Part shown: piece after piece, positions 50,237-64,000 of the stretch | Layout: every line of letters begins with the position of its first letter | Numbering within the stretch: the first letter of the stretch is position 1 | NCBI RefSeq assembly: GCF_021018805.1 | Contig: NC_086248.1 | Location: forward strand, 22,452,922-22,516,921 | Length of the DNA: 64,000 nt | Direction of reading: 5' to 3' | Source of the DNA: Prinia subflava | Lineage: Eukaryota; Chordata; Aves; Passeriformes; Cisticolidae | Program-made: the position numbers and the translations under genes | The notes under the pieces: model-generated | Told to the model about the DNA's origin: nothing | What the model saw: the letters and a program-made list of their open reading frames with translations, nothing else | Databases searched by the model: none

Positions 50237-52949
50237 TTGCCTATTCACTTTGTACCCAAGGAAACATGAGGCAAAGGAGAATCATAAAGAAAAACGATTA
50301 CTGTGAAATGCTATTTAGGTTTGTTCTTAATTTTATATGCATATATAAATATATACTTATTTACTTAGTGTTCAGTTAAAAAACTCCTTTCTATGACCAT
50401 TTTGATGCTGTGCTATACCATGGATGAGACAGGGATACCAAACTTCTTGTGATATTCAAAATGTGTATACATCATTTACACAGTAATAATTTTAATCCCT
50501 TTCCCTTCTCTCCCACTAATTTAGTATCTTTTTTCTAAGGTAGTGGTAGCTTGTCATTTTATATGACTATGGATTATAATGAAGATTTCTTTTCTGTGGA
50601 ATTACAGTGAGGCTAGAACATGTAATTTTAGATAGAAAAATGTGATTTATTAGATTTCCTACATTTATTACTATGTACATCACATCACATTCGTCTACTC
50701 TGAATTTAATCAACTACTCCAACACCCCCTTACTTGGTCACATAAGGCTATCCTTTGTGACTCTTCACAATTGCTCCTCATTTCCTTAACTCATCACTTC
50801 CTATCATCACAGTCACTTCACTGCTTACCCCCTTCTGCAGAGCATTTATGAGCACACTGAACACACATGCCAGCACAGATTTCTTTGGGATGCCATGGTG
50901 ACTCCTTCCTTTGTAAAAAATAACCATTTTCTCCAAAGGCACAACTTTTATTCAACCTTTCAGCAATGTACAACTTTCTTATGCCCCACCTGATTTATTT
51001 CCTTTACAGCTGTTACTGGGGAGCCTTATTCAATGTCTTTTGGAATTCTGATGACCTTTATCCACATTCAGGCTGACTCATTCAGAGAACTCCAATAGGT
51101 TTGAAAAGCATATAATTTTAAACTTTTTCTTCCATATGTCACATTTAATCATGTGTCAATTGATTTTTTTCCTTAATAGAGTTTCCTAACACAAATTTCA
51201 GGTGTTCCAGCTTTTATACCTTAACACCCCTGGTCCCTTTTAAATATGGACATCAAAGGTGAATTGAAGATGGAGATTACTTTTGCTGTCAGGCAATTTT
51301 TTTCCTAGATTGTCTTTTAAATTCTGGATAATACATGGTGCTTGTGACATTACTGTTTATTTTGTCTGTTTGTTCCATAACCTGTTCTACCAAATTTTCA
51401 ACTTTAAACACAGGCATTGAGCAATTTTCCACAGAGAACAGTTCAGGCACAGGAATTACAAAGCATACATATTTTTTTGCTGTCCTCCTTAATCTTGTCT
51501 TTATATTGTTAGTATCTATTGGCCCAGCAAGAATCTCTTGCAGAGTACTTGCTCCACCTATGTTCAAAAGAGGAGTAATTTTTAGTTTTACAATGCTGGC
51601 CTGCAATGCTCTTGGACAATAATATTTTATTTCCAGAAAAACCTTCAGAGAGGGCCCAGCAGCCCCTCAGTCTTATTGGGGTCTGACTGATACACCTGTT
51701 TCCACTCACCTTACCTTGAGATTATCTCCCTCTGGCACAAAACAACACTGACACAGTGACACACTTGCTTTAGATATATAGCGGGATGAGTCTCATCATC
51801 CCTTCCATATTCTCTTTTGTAGGCCTTAATTATGGGAGTTGATTGTTAGAGCCTTCAAAGATTTAAAATCCTCTCTCCTGCACAGCAAATTCAGCCACAG
51901 ATGTCTCATGGCCCCAGAACACCTTGTGCCTGCAATTTTGACTCCTTTAACTCAAACATGTGCACAATTGCAGAACTTTGTTACTGCAGCGTCAGCCACA
52001 ACATAAATGACTTTGAGCAGCAAAATGCATGACAGCAAGTTTCATAAGTATGACTTTTAACAGAACGGGTAAAAAAGAAATGTTACTGATATCACAAGGA
52101 AATGTTATGTACACACAGAACAACAACAACAAAAAAGATTTCCTACTGAACTTCAACAGATAACTAGAGATTTAAATAGTTGCTGCTATCAGTTGAGACA
52201 GTGGAGCAGTAGAGATGTAAGACATGAACAGGTGGTTTGCACATCTTGCTTCAACCACCCCTTTTTCCTTCCTCTTGTGTTTTTGTATTCTCTCTTTGTA
52301 TTTTCTCCTCTCCTGAGCTCTATGTAATCTGCCAGCACCTCCTACCCCTACTTAGACCTGCAGGCCCTGCAGCCCCACAGTTGGCTGTGCTCTGCACTGG
52401 GCTTTCATCACTTCTTTCTCGTTAGTATAAGCTCAAGCCATCTTCTGACTGTCTTACTACTCAGTAAAACTGCAATTTCCTAAATAACTTCAATCAAGAA
52501 CGGAAATGTCAAATGGCCAGAGAGGCACAGGCACTATTCTTTGAGGACTGTTTTAAATAGCATGTAGCTTCTTCAAGTGTCCTTTAAAAATCCATAAAAA
52601 AACCTCACAGAACCATTATGAGGCACTTTCCAGGGAATTAATCAAATTAGAAAGTACTGAGATCCGTTTAATGTAGGCATCGCTGAAGATTTATTCACAA
52701 GCAAGCCACCATCTTTACTGGCATTCCTAAAGCATGCCTCAGCGCAGATATCTCACACACAGGGCACGTGCCCCACACCAGAGTCCGCTTGCTGTGCCTG
52801 CCATCACCTTCCAGCCTCAGGGAGAACTGGCACCACAAGGTTCAGTACTTCAGATGTTTAAACATACTCAATACAGTCCTAGTGCAGTGTGAAATGAGAA
52901 CAGTGTACATTTTCTCATGTAGTTAAGAGAGTTAGTGAGACTTTTTTTT

Positions 52950-53450
52950 TAATTATTTGGTCTGAAATAGTGAATGTCTGGGGCCCATTTCCTGGGGAGA
53001 GCTCAGTGCGTGACAGGCTGTGCCAGCCCCAGCCTGCCTGGCTGCCGTGCAGCTGTGGGAGTGTGTGGGTGCTGGTGACCTGCACAGATGTCGTGATGAG
53101 CAGGGGACAAGGAGAGGAACACAGGGAGGCTTCTTCAAGAACAAGACCCAGGGCTGGGGGACTGCTGCAGCCTAGAGAAATTGCAGTCAGCTCCGTGGTG
53201 GGTGTGTGGAACACAACAGCCCCGGGCCAGAGAGGGAAATCAGGTGCTGGTGCTGCCTGAGCTTGTGTGCCTGTGAGCGTGTCTGACTCTGCTCAGCCAC
53301 GCAGCCAACTGTGCATGTGTACCTGGAGTATCCTTGTGTTCTCTGTGTCTCCAGGGAAAAGCAGCTCAGCCTTGTCCCTGCCTGCGTCTGGGAAAGAGAT
53401 GGAGCAGCCTCACCTCTGTGGCTGCCAGATTCAACCCTTCCAAACACTAT
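52950..53450. other. GC-rich block of unknown origin
   Basis: About 500 bp of markedly higher GC, for example CCAGCCCCAGCCTGCCTGGC and GAGCTTGTGTGCCTGTGAGC. ORFs of 90-100 codons occur on both strands as expected for GC-rich DNA with few stops. No protein domain, CR1 motif or LTR end was recognised. It may be an old retroelement or another non-coding element. Confidence 0.4.
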
Positions 53451-56400
53451 CAGATGCTTCTGAATCATTAAATACTCTGTAGCTTGGTACTAAGGGTAAA
53501 AATAGAGAAAAAATTGCAGCCAAATTACAAAACTTAGATGGATTTCCTTTACAGATCTATTTAAACCCTGCAATTTTTGGCTGTGACCGGTCTAGGACCT
53601 TTACGGAGTATCCCTCACATGAGATGCTTGAATGCATGTAATACCCTTAAATTCTGATGCAGACATTCACAAGGTGACTGGAACTTCACCAGTCTATAAA
53701 ACATTTTAAATTCATGCCTTCCAGCCACAGGATGTATATTCATTGATTGTGCTGATGAAACAGAAAAGCTGATGTTTTTAAAGTCTCAGATTAGTACTAG
53801 GAGAGCAGGGAGCTAGCTTTTTGGACCATTTCCTATGTATACTTAAGTCTTTGTCCAGAACTCAACTGAAATTGAATTGTCCTGAAGGCTAAAGATTAAT
53901 ATTACTATTCAGCAAGAAATTCTGAAACAATTCTGCCATAATGCTAACTTTGGAGTGTACCAGAGCAAAACATCTTAATTGCTAGTATAAGTTTTTATTT
54001 TAATGAAGTTCTAAATGTATATTATACATAAACTGGATTAGGCTGCCATTAAAAATTAAGAAAAAGATATTTCATTTCAATACTGGACTGCCCAAAAGGA
54101 CCAATAAATTAGTACTCACAAAGGTTAATGGGGAAATAAAATATGGGACAATATTCTTGCTACAGGAAATACCTTTTCTTTAAAGGCTTTTAATACTTTA
54201 GAAAATAATCTAGTGTGTAACACTATCAACTAAATGTTATTTGTTAGTAAAGGCAAAAAATAAGACCATAATAGCTCTTTCAAGGCTACAGCTTGACAGC
54301 TTCCTTCTGACACAGTACTAAGTTCTTAATTACAAGCAGCTGGACTACATGAAGCTGTTCTTTCCCTTTTTTCCTTCAACAATATATACTTCATCCCAGT
54401 AAACAGAGATCTTTGCATACTCTTCTTTATTCCTTTGAATTTTCTCCAATTGTTCTTAAAGATTCACCAAAATAAAGGAAAGTGCATCAAAAAGAGAGGA
54501 AAGCAATGCAAGTCCTGTACCAGATTTGAAATATGTAGAAGGCAATGTTAAAAAATTATTTCACAGAGAGTAAGACCCTATAATTTAAAATCCTGAGCTA
54601 AAGGTAGCTTTAATACCCTTGAGAAAAAATACTGCTCTTCACAGATGCAAACTCATTCTGCAAATGGAGATCACTGACGACAGGTTGGATTTTATTTTTC
54701 TACTTTACTAAGATAAAGTGAAATAAATTGAGGCTTTAGGTAAACATCACTATTACTGTTACAGTTGCTAAGCAACATCTGGTAGAATTAGAGAACATTG
54801 TACAGCTCAGGTAGATAAAAGGAAACTGCTGTTTTCATTGTTTGTGAAATACTCAAACAATAAAATAAACTCTTTTCTGAGCTTCACTGAACAGGAGCAA
54901 CACAACTGTAGGCAAACTACTCTGGGGATTGCTTTACTTCTCTGCTGCCAGACTCCTGGAACATACAGGATGATTGTCTGTACCAAATCTGATCACTCTG
55001 GCATTGTCACTTTGACTTTCATTTATAATTGATGCCTTTTATTGATGCCACTCTCCCAGACCACTTCACTGACAGCTTTGCTCACGTCAGGATCTCAGTG
55101 CAGCTGTTCTTACTATAACCTTTGTCACAGGATGCCTACACCATGAGGCTGAAAAGTGTACCACAGTTCAAGCAGTTTGCTTTTAAACTACTACTAAAGA
55201 ACTTATTGCCAAAAGGCCCAGTTCTGAAGACCAGGAAAAATCCATTTGCCTCATTGTGACTGCTCCATGCACATCATATACATTAACTATTTTCTCTTCC
55301 CTGAAAGTTGTTACTTTGTGCATCACTTCTGTTATCCTCCAGGCTTTCCAGCATTTTTTCCACTGTCCACACAACAAGTTTCATGTTTGTTCATCTCTGT
55401 TACTTGAATTCATCCTTTCTTTGCATTAAAAACAGATTGGAGTCAACTGATATCAACTGAGAAGGACAAATACCATCTTCCAAATTAAATATTTAAGTCA
55501 TAATGAGGAAAAAGAATGAATGACAATAAATTTTTCAATAGTCAGTAGAGAAGTTTCGTTTTCAAAGACAGAAGAGTTATTTTTAGAATTTAATTTAGAA
55601 AGATCAGATGACATTACATTAGGGTTTAATGTTAAAACCATCACTTCGTTAATAAAAGCACATTTTGCAGGAAGAATTTTCTCCATAACATTAAAAATCA
55701 TATTTTATGGATCTATTCCAAGAATTCATGAAACATTCTTCTGGACAGGTGCATTATTTCCATGCACACAATTGTGCTTCTGATGTAGATGTGAATTTTG
55801 TATAAAGAAGAACATTTGCACTATGCAATGCATACACAAGAAAGAAGAATGAAAAATTAACGTTGTAACACTACACAGTACTGCAGCATTAGCAAAGTTA
55901 AATATAATCAAAACATAGGTAAAAGGGCAAGACATGCAGATATAAAACAGAAATTTACACACACAAAACATATACAATCTATGACTCTCATTAACATCAC
56001 CAAAGTTGGAATGATGCAACAGACACACAGTCCCTCAAAATTATAAAATCAAAGTACAGCTGTGTGAGACATTCTTGAATGGAACTGAAATGATGTCTTC
56101 TAATAATCTTAATCACAGGAAATTTAGCACCTGATGTTTTGTATCTTACTGATATGTTTGCACAGTATTAAAGTAACTCCTTATTTTAACGGGGCAATGG
56201 GATGGCATGAAGGGTGATGCAGCAGCTAAGATTCATGCACAGCTTTATTCAGACTGGAGCAGTTCACCACCACCTTGCAGCATCAACAACACTCACAGCT
56301 GAACCAGTAAGGTCCCTACGTCTGATTCAGCAGTGCTCCAAATCCTTTGGCCTTATCTACATGAATTCAAAAAGGGGCCAAAATGCTGCTAGTCTGATTT

Positions 56401-59400
56401 GGTGCCCCCAGCTCATTCTGGGGTAAAATGAGTAAGGAATAAGATATTTCTCAGATCATTGCATGATCTAGTTTTACTTCTCCCACATGAAACAGAATGT
56501 TTCAATGTTAGGTTTTCCATTGTGTAAATCTCAAGCAATTATTCATATTTGTAAATAATATCAAGCAATGTTGTGAACTGTAAGAAAAATGCAATCAGCA
56601 TTAGCTTTAACGTACAGATGATTAGAATAGTATTTTATACATAGTGTATCTATGGTATGTTTATTTACTAATTAAACACTTCCAGCCCATGCAAATGATT
56701 CTGATATGCTACAGAAATAAAAGCAGAATCCAAATAAATTAAGAGATTAGACAATAGTACAAAGTGAAACCATAAAGATGCAAGAGGATGTTTATGATAT
56801 AACATAATTAAATTACTTCACCTAACTGTGCAACACTCCAACTATATATCACACAAAATTACTCATGGAATTAGGGTGGATGTTGTTTTTAAATACAAAA
56901 CTGAAAAAAAATCAAATATTCAATTATTTATGAGAGGTATATCACTGAGAGAAGATCATATGAAAGGAAACTGAAAAAACAGAACTTTTTTCAGGCTTTT
57001 CATGTAGCTTGTGCCCCCACAAACTGTGTCTACATCACAACACACAAGCACTATTTCAGGGACTAGTCCTGAACTCCATTTCTCAAAGGGATTTTTAATC
57101 CTTGATTAAGGCATAATTGAAATACGCAGAAGAGATCTACTCTTTGCAAGCATATTACAAGGAAAACCTTATTATGTTCATTTTATGTGAATAATGTACA
57201 AAGGAGAAAAGCTGTCTGCATCACTGACTCATCCTCAGGAACCCGTGTGACTGACAGGAAATGCAGAGCCAGAAGCAGCACAGCAAGGAGATGATATTCA
57301 TGTTGGCACTGCTAAAGCTGGTTGTGCCAGGGTGGGTAAAATGTAGGCTGATCTGCCATGTCAGGGCTGTGTCTGTGGTGCAGAATTGCTCTCAGACCTG
57401 TGAGCTATTCTAATGTTCATAGTCACTGCTTCCACAAAATGACATCGAGATTCTCTAGAATATTTTTAATTTATCACTCACAAGAGATACCCTTATGGCT
57501 CCACACATATTCTAGTGCAATTTTCTAGACAACATAGAAATACAACATTGTATTTCTTTTTCTAGGCCTAAAATTATTGATGTTTGTGCTAATGAAGTGT
57601 CCTGACTTTAAATGAAATAGTTTAGGTATGGGGGTGATGAGGGGTGCAAGGCATTGGTCCTGAGATCCTAGCCTTTCTGGACAGCTGCACAGTTCATTTG
57701 ACTATGGAAATGTCCAGAGGTGTTATCACACACCCACTGAAGTCAATGCCAAGGAATCCACAGACCTCACTGACAGAAGAATCTACTTTGTCAATACAGA
57801 CTCTAATCATTTACATATCTGTCTTGTTTCCAGTAGAAAAAAATTCAAATGGGAAGCTATTGGAATGGCTCAACAGAAGTGCACATGCCTTTGGGAGACT
57901 GCACATGGCCCTCGACAAGAGCAGGATAAGAACCTAAAATATTGGCTCTCACTTATGTTACATCAGACTGCATTATGTCTTGCTGTCTCACATCTCACCT
58001 GCCAGGCACATTTTTATTACAAAAGATAAAAAGACAGAGAAAACAGCAGCGATTTGAAAACACGTTTATGTTAACTGAGGTGAATAGTGAACTAGCAGAT
58101 ACCATAAAACAAGCTCTAATTAGTGGAAAGACTTTTGTCCCTAAGAATAAAAAGCCTTATCAACTCCAACTCCACAATTTTTATACAAGCAACTATACAT
58201 TATTAATTCAATGAGCACTGTAATAGTTACTAAACTACAGCTGTATGATTGTCCCTTGAAATTCTGAAAGTTCTCACTTCTGTCATGCCCTGAGCCCACC
58301 TGACTCCCAGTCCACTCTTCTATCTACAACTTTCCTTATTCAGGGAGGAAAGTGATCACATGTACGTGAAAAACACTGAACATAAGGCTCCTGTGGTAGA
58401 GAAACTCTAAAATTAAATTGTCCACAATGGCTTGCATGACAGACAGGAAAAGACTGGGTGATGCTTCAACTATATTACTGACGATTTAAACTGATTATTT
58501 GGTTTAGCTGCAACCATAACAGCTGCAGGTATAGGTTGCAATGACAGAAAGAAGATGTGTAAGTCAAGTTATGGTCATGAACTGCAGTCATCCAGTCCAT
58601 AAAAACAATGTTCTTACAATTTCACAGAAAAAAATCCGAAATATTAGTGTATTTTGAAAACAAATTTAAGATTCACAGCATTGTATAGTTTATAAACAAA
58701 ATCTGGTTTTGAAATGCCACACCTATTATAAATGAAATCATTACAAAGTTACGCAAATATTGTTTGTAATTCTTGTAATTTGAATAACAGGTATTTTCCC
58801 ATGCTTACATTTATAAACTCTTTAATTTCAGTAGGCTATTGAAACAACTAGAGCCAGCAAACAGAACATCAAAGGTCACACCTAAAATTCTACCACACAG
58901 AATTAGAGCACTTGAAGAACGAGACACCCCCCAACACACATTTCCCTCAATTTGGGCTATTCACTAAAAAACAAATCTTCAACAAGCAGGTTTATTATTA
59001 AATATATTTGACTTATCTCAGTTATTTATCTTCCACCCTCTTTAAGCCAACAGTCTTTGTGTCACACTGCGGGTTTTCAGTTGATACAAGCTGGCATGTC
59101 TTCACCAGCTACATCACATCAGATCAGCTGTAACACTAGTTGAATTTCCTGCTCATACAATGATTCTGTCTCCTTCCTGCCTGCCTTCCTGCCTTCCTTC
59201 CATTTTCAAATGCTTCTTTGGCAATGACATTTTATTATTTACTCTCTAATCTGATCTTCTTAATGATACTCTATCAATTACTTTGCTATTTCTATGCTTC
59301 TGAGACAAACCCCTGTATACATGACTAGTAATCAAAGCAAGTGCAGGGAAGAGGTTTGTTTACTGCATTTGTTAAATCTTTTTCCATTTGGCTGTTCAGT

Positions 59401-62299
59401 TGCATGATTGACAAGATACTGAATTTAGCTGCAATTTCACTTGCTTTTGCTATGTGGAGAGCTGCAGGAAGCCTGTGATACTGCGAATTTCCATTTTGGC
59501 ACAGGTACGGTAATGCTGTGTCCAAGGCCATCTGAATTTTGCACACATAGCAATGGGTTCCAAGCTATCTCTCAGAACTCAGGAGAACCATCGTGAAGTA
59601 GCTGGACTATTGGAGTAATTTGTTCATAAAACCATGAGTCAAAAGTCAACAGAATGCTTAAAATTATTAGAGGAAAGAACCAGAACTGCCAATAGCCCTG
59701 CTTAAGCTTAGTGACTAATCTGTTCTCTGTACAAAAGTTCAAACCCACTGTCTTATCAGAAAAGGTGTAAATAAGAATTACAAAGATGATTAAAAGCAGG
59801 AAATAGGTTCTGCACAGAGAGCCTAAATAGACAGATTTTTTAGCTTTGAAAGTCACTGCTGAGGGCAAAGGTGGGAGAGGTCCATGGCATGACAGGGGCA
59901 AGAAAAAGTATTCTTCTGTCCTGTTTTTCATTTCTCTGTTTTCATTCCTCAAAACATTCCTTCTGCTGATAAATTCCAAGCAAAAGGAGATCTATTTTCA
60001 CCTAGTGTATAAATAAACAGTGGAACTAATTTCAACAAGAAAGCAGTTAGACTATAGCAAGAGGGAAATTAGCCAAAGGAAAAAAAAAGAGAATGGAAAA
60101 TACATTAACATAATTTTTAAAGGCAACGCAAGCCTATGGCTTAGCAAGTCTCTCAGACACACAGACCTAGAATTATCTTTGAAAATATGCTTACATTCTT
60201 AGTTTTTCTAGACATCTGCTGTTAGAGACTCCAGTCAGCTCTACCAAGTGGGAGGTATCACTGAGGAGGGAGAGATCTCCAGTCATCAAAGGCTGTCCAT
60301 GCCAGATTCTGAATGACATACAATTAATGGGTTTTTTGTTTTAACACTTTGGTTCTCTTCTTTATTGAAAGGCTGCACTAATGAGTTGCACATTATTATG
60401 GAGAATATTAGCCATTCTTAGCCTTGGCTTTTATTGTCTTCACCCAAAATATTTACAGACTACATTGGTTCCCTTTTCTTTGCAAAACCTTTACCTTTTT
60501 TTTTCCAATAAAAAGAAGCATTATTAACAGGCAGGCTGATCAACAGTTGTAGTAGCTGATCAATATTAATAACAATAGTAGCTATTACTGAATTTCTTGA
60601 ATCACACATTTATAATGAAGAGGATTTTCCAATTTGTCATGAAGCATTCATACTATGTGAGCTTTGGCAGGCCTAATATTTGCGTAAAACATTTTTATTA
60701 TTGTTTGTCTCAGTAGGAAGTAAGTGAAAGGAATATACATGGATTAGACTGCCACCATGAGACTGTACTGAGCAATAATTTATGAGGAAGAAACAGTAGT
60801 TTGTAAGAATATAACAGTTTGGTCCTTGATTTTCACAGACCCTGTTCACTAAACATCATCTATTAGTTTGTAACACTATGCCTAATTTGTGCTGAATCCT
60901 CCAAATATGCCATCTTGATGCATTTACAGACACTATGAGTTGTAGAATGACCTTGGACTTTCTTTCGGGATGTTGGCACTCACATGAGAATGAAATAATT
61001 TCTTTGCTGGACTAGCTGGACTATCAGCAAGTTACAGAGGGCCACTTAAAAAGTTTAGTTAAACACCACAGTAATTTTTCTGAAAGTTCTTCCCCAAAAA
61101 GAAAAAACATTTTATGAACAATAGAGAGAAAAAACACGTTTTTCTCATGAAAGAACTAAATTTTTGGTACTACAGGTCAGCTCGTCAATCAGCCAATTAA
61201 GAAAGTTGTGAAATAATTCAAAAATAGGCAACTTTATAGTGGGAAAATGTGTCTGAAAGCTTGAAATACTGCGTTTGCATTGTGGGAAGTATTCCTTGAA
61301 CCAAAAACTTCCACGACACCACTGTTTTCACATATAGCCTTCTTGAAAATGTTTATCTTTCAAAATGGGTAGTGACTGAAATGATCGACAAAGTTCTTGA
61401 ACAAAACTAGTTTTGATCCTTAGCAGACAGATTTTCCTTAAGCTGCACACAAGATGTGTGGCCAGAAGTGTGAAACCAATGTATGCCCAAAATAGAGACA
61501 GGAGCTCGCCTCTTACAAAGATAAAAATATTTGCACAGAACAGTAAACAAGATAGATGGCTGCAATTAACAAAACTGGGCGAATCACTACAATAAGCAGG
61601 CAGGTGATGGTGATATATTTCTGCAGACTTAGCTTATATACAAGAGCTGGTAATCTGTTTCATTTGTAACAAAGCTGTTTTCATTTCAGACTAAAAATAA
61701 AAAAAAAACTTCAGTAAGTGCAGGGGTTTGATTTTTTCAGATGGAGTATTTTTTAATGTTTCAAGTGAGAAGGTCCTGATTTCCTCTCCAGGATAACAGT
61801 GCTATAATCTTACTAACCTGACTCGTAAATTTTTCTACTAGCATAAAGGTGATTTTGGTCCTATGTAACAATAAAACCAGTTGCAAATAAAAGCTTTTTA
61901 CAATGAAATTCTATTCACACAAATATTTTGATTTGAGTTCATACAGTATTCATCAAGGATAAATGCACTGATGACATTTTTGTATTGCATTTTCTGCTGG
62001 TGCTCATTATTTTGTTGAATTGCACCACTTCTTACAAGAGTAGCATGACATGTTTTAAGGCTATTTTCTCCCAATTCCTCAACCAATATTAAAATTTATT
62101 ATTTCTCTTGGGTATGCTAATATAATAGCTATTTCTTTTTCTAGTCCTACTTCAGAAAAAAATCAAAACTAGAAGAAAATAGTATCTTTTCTGTCTTAAA
62201 ATATGCTTGGGAGATGGAGTCGCTGTATGTCTCTGCTACCTGTATGAAAATATATTCCAACTAGAGTCAGTTATGAGAACATATTTTGGGTTTGAGTTC
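53451..62299. other. Intronic sequence, AT-rich, no genes
   Basis: No recognised coding sequence. The longest ORF is 135 codons at 59572-59979 (-), hydrophobic in parts but without any recognisable family. A small CCTGCCTTC-type repeat at 59172-59201 is listed separately. Confidence 0.55.
59172..59201. repeat. (CCTGCCTTC)n short tandem repeat
   Basis: TTCCTGCCTGCCTTCCTGCC followed by TTCCTTCC. About 30 bp, pyrimidine-rich apart from spaced G. Confidence 0.85.
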
Positions 62300-62545
62300 T
62301 AGTTTTTAGAACAGACAACGTTTCCACTGAGTCCCTGCTCAGGGGGCACGCTGAGGTTCCATGTGGTTTCTGGGACACAGTCCCTGTCTGTGCCTTATCC
62401 TCACACATCAACAGGACCTGCTCAAGCCCAGCTGTGCACGGCGTCAGTGACTTCTTTGTGTTGCACGCTTCCACTTGCTTAGCACTGGAGGGAAGTGTGG
62501 TATCACAGAGAGGGAGAGGGGGTGTTTTTCCAAAAATCACCATAA
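62300..62545. other. GC-rich block of unknown origin
   Basis: About 245 bp of raised GC with some CpG (CTGTGCACGGCGTCAGTGAC). No domain or repeat family was recognised. It is followed by a short CA/CTCACA microsatellite at 62561-62581. Confidence 0.35.
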
Positions 62546-63367
62546 TGTGCATGACTGCCACACACACACACTCTCACACTCATAGCCTCCACTCACAGAA
62601 TGGGAAAACCAAGAAACACAGAACTAGAATGAGCGGGAGAAAGAACTAGATCCATAGGCAAAGGCTGTGATAAAGAAAGGCAAAAGATTTGCTAGGTTTT
62701 GGGGGCTCTGTTTTTAAAAGTCTGAGAAAAATCACAAATATGTGCCTTAATCCCGTTAAAAAATACAAATCAAAAGATTCACAAACATAGACGGTGCTTT
62801 TAGTTGTGCATGCTGACAGTCTTTAGCTGTATGATCACATATCCACACTTATTAAATTCTCTCCTTCACATCCAGTCTCCTTCAATTCCTTAACCCCTTC
62901 TCTTACTTTGTAAATATTCTCCAGTTCAATGATATGGTTCTCTCCTAAAAATAATGTTTCTTCTTCACACAAATAAGCTACCTAGAAGAATAGCAGGTAA
63001 TAAAAAATAAAACCCAGAGCTTTTAGTTAGGTCATTGCAATTTTGCTGCTTCACTTTTTCCAAATTCTAGTATCTTTTATGATAGAAAATTTATACAAGT
63101 AGACTTATTACATTTACCCTCTAAAGAGTGATTGAAATGTCCCCACAATGAGAAATCTGCCAGGAATGTAGCACTCATTAAATATTATGGAATAGTATGC
63201 AAAAGATTCTGCTCCTCATATAGAGTTTAGGCAACTACCTCAAAAACCATATGAGGTCCAGTTGACCAAAGCTTCCTAATTAAGCAGACCTCATACTTTT
63301 CAAAATCTTATGCTAGTGGAAAAGTATGGGGCAATGACCCCTGTGACAATTAAGCACAAGTTTAAGT
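62546..63367. other. Intronic sequence without recognised features
   Basis: AT-rich apart from a short CACACACACACACTCTCACA run near 62561. No gene. Confidence 0.6.
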
Positions 63368-64000
63368 TCACAGAATGGTTTGGGCCAGAAAGGATCACCT
63401 AGTACACCCCTCCTCCATAGACAGGGACACCTTCTTGCAACACTTGGTTGCTCGAAATCCCATCAAATATTGAACACTTCTGCTGATGGGGCAGCCACAG
63501 CTTCTCTAGGAAACCTGTTCTACTGCCCCACCAGTCTCATAATAAAAAATTGCTTCCATTTACATCCACCATCTTTCAATTTAAAACCATTGGCCCTTTT
63601 CCTGTCACTACAGGTTCTGATGAAAAGTCTTTCTCCTTTTACTGAACCCACTTCAAGGAGGCTTAAAGCTATGATAAATTCCCTCCAGAGCCTTCTTCAG
63701 GCTGCACAACCCCACCCCTTCTCAGCCTGCCTTCACAGGAGAGGTGCTCCAGCCCTCCACAGTTTGTGCTGCCCTCCTCTGGGCCTGCTCTCTCAGGTCC
63801 GTGTCGTGGGCTGAGGACGCCGGTGCTGGATGCAGCCCCCAGCTGGGCTGTCGTAAGGGCAGCATCCCCTTCCTCAACCCACTGGTCGCTGTTCTTTTGC
63901 TCAGGAAATGGTTGGTTTTCTGGGCTGCAAGTACCCATTGCCAGCTCATGTCCAATGCTGCACTCACCAGTATCCTAAGTCCTTCTCTGTAGGGCTGCTC
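63368..64000 (-). mobile_element. CR1 LINE 3' region, truncated by the window edge
   Basis: Reverse-complement CR1: TCACAGAATGGTTTGGGCCA, GTTGCTCGAAATCCCATCAA, ATTTAAAACCATTGGCCCTT, TCCTGTCACTACAGGTTCTG, AGGCTGCACAACCCCACCCC, TTCTCAGCCTGCCTTCACAG and CCAGCTCATGTCCAATGCTG. The 144-codon plus-strand ORF and several minus-strand ORFs inside are shadows. The element continues past base 64000. Confidence 0.95.

Larger units (their letters stand above)
48557..52949. other. Intronic sequence, AT-rich, no genes
   Basis: Only short ORFs (up to 105 codons at 51289-51606 -), without domains. Small tandem duplications at 49.8 and 50.2 kb are listed separately. Confidence 0.55.

Noticed and set aside
59572..59979. 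135-codon minus-strand ORF with hydrophobic stretches
   Set aside because: The hydrophobic parts come from T-rich codons. There is no recognisable family, promoter or splice context.
63380..63814. 144-codon plus-strand ORF
   Set aside because: It lies antisense within a minus-strand CR1 3' region.

Overview
The window looks like a piece of a bird nuclear genome, probably non-coding intron for more than 99 % of its length. The evidence for a bird is the AT-rich intergenic or intronic composition, at least seven clear CR1 LINE fragments with their usual 3' tails of the ATTCTGTGA type, and one long solo-type LTR. There are no operons, bacterial genes, rRNA, tRNA or CRISPR arrays.

The only coding sequence I can support is one 217-bp exon on the minus strand at 47628-47844. 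It encodes the first half of a CUB domain and reads as CSMD1 (CUB and Sushi multiple domains 1), most likely coding exon 2, straight after the signal-peptide exon. It has a good splice acceptor and donor and no start codon, so ORF searches that require a Met miss it. Everything from 47845 to 64000 is therefore the 3' part of the upstream intron (intron 1). Everything from 1 to 47627 is the 5' part of the downstream intron (intron 2). Both introns run off the window, in keeping with the very large introns of CSMD1.

Layout: 1-2062 plain intron; 2063-2168 short CR1 tail (+); 2169-13599 plain intron with a C/A tract, a T/G-rich tract and an avian dispersed repeat near 12.1-12.45 kb; 13600-14079 CR1 (+); 14080-36036 plain AT-rich intron with a G-rich array at 19.6 kb, an unclassified GC-rich block at 20.1-20.5 kb and a 44-nt poly-T at 30.3 kb; 36037-45427 a cluster of transposable elements made of five CR1 fragments in both orientations and a 1.28-kb LTR with two internal tandem arrays; 45428-47627 plain intron ending in a pyrimidine-rich (transcript sense) stretch beside the exon donor; 47628-47844 the CSMD1 exon; 47845-63367 plain intron with a T/G tract close to the exon and GC-rich blocks near 53.2 and 62.4 kb; 63368-64000 CR1 (-) cut by the window edge.

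I found no convincing new gene system. The points most worth a second look are the LTR with two unrelated nested minisatellites, the pair of CR1 fragments arranged as a foldback, the U/C-rich element just downstream of the exon donor, and two G-rich arrays.
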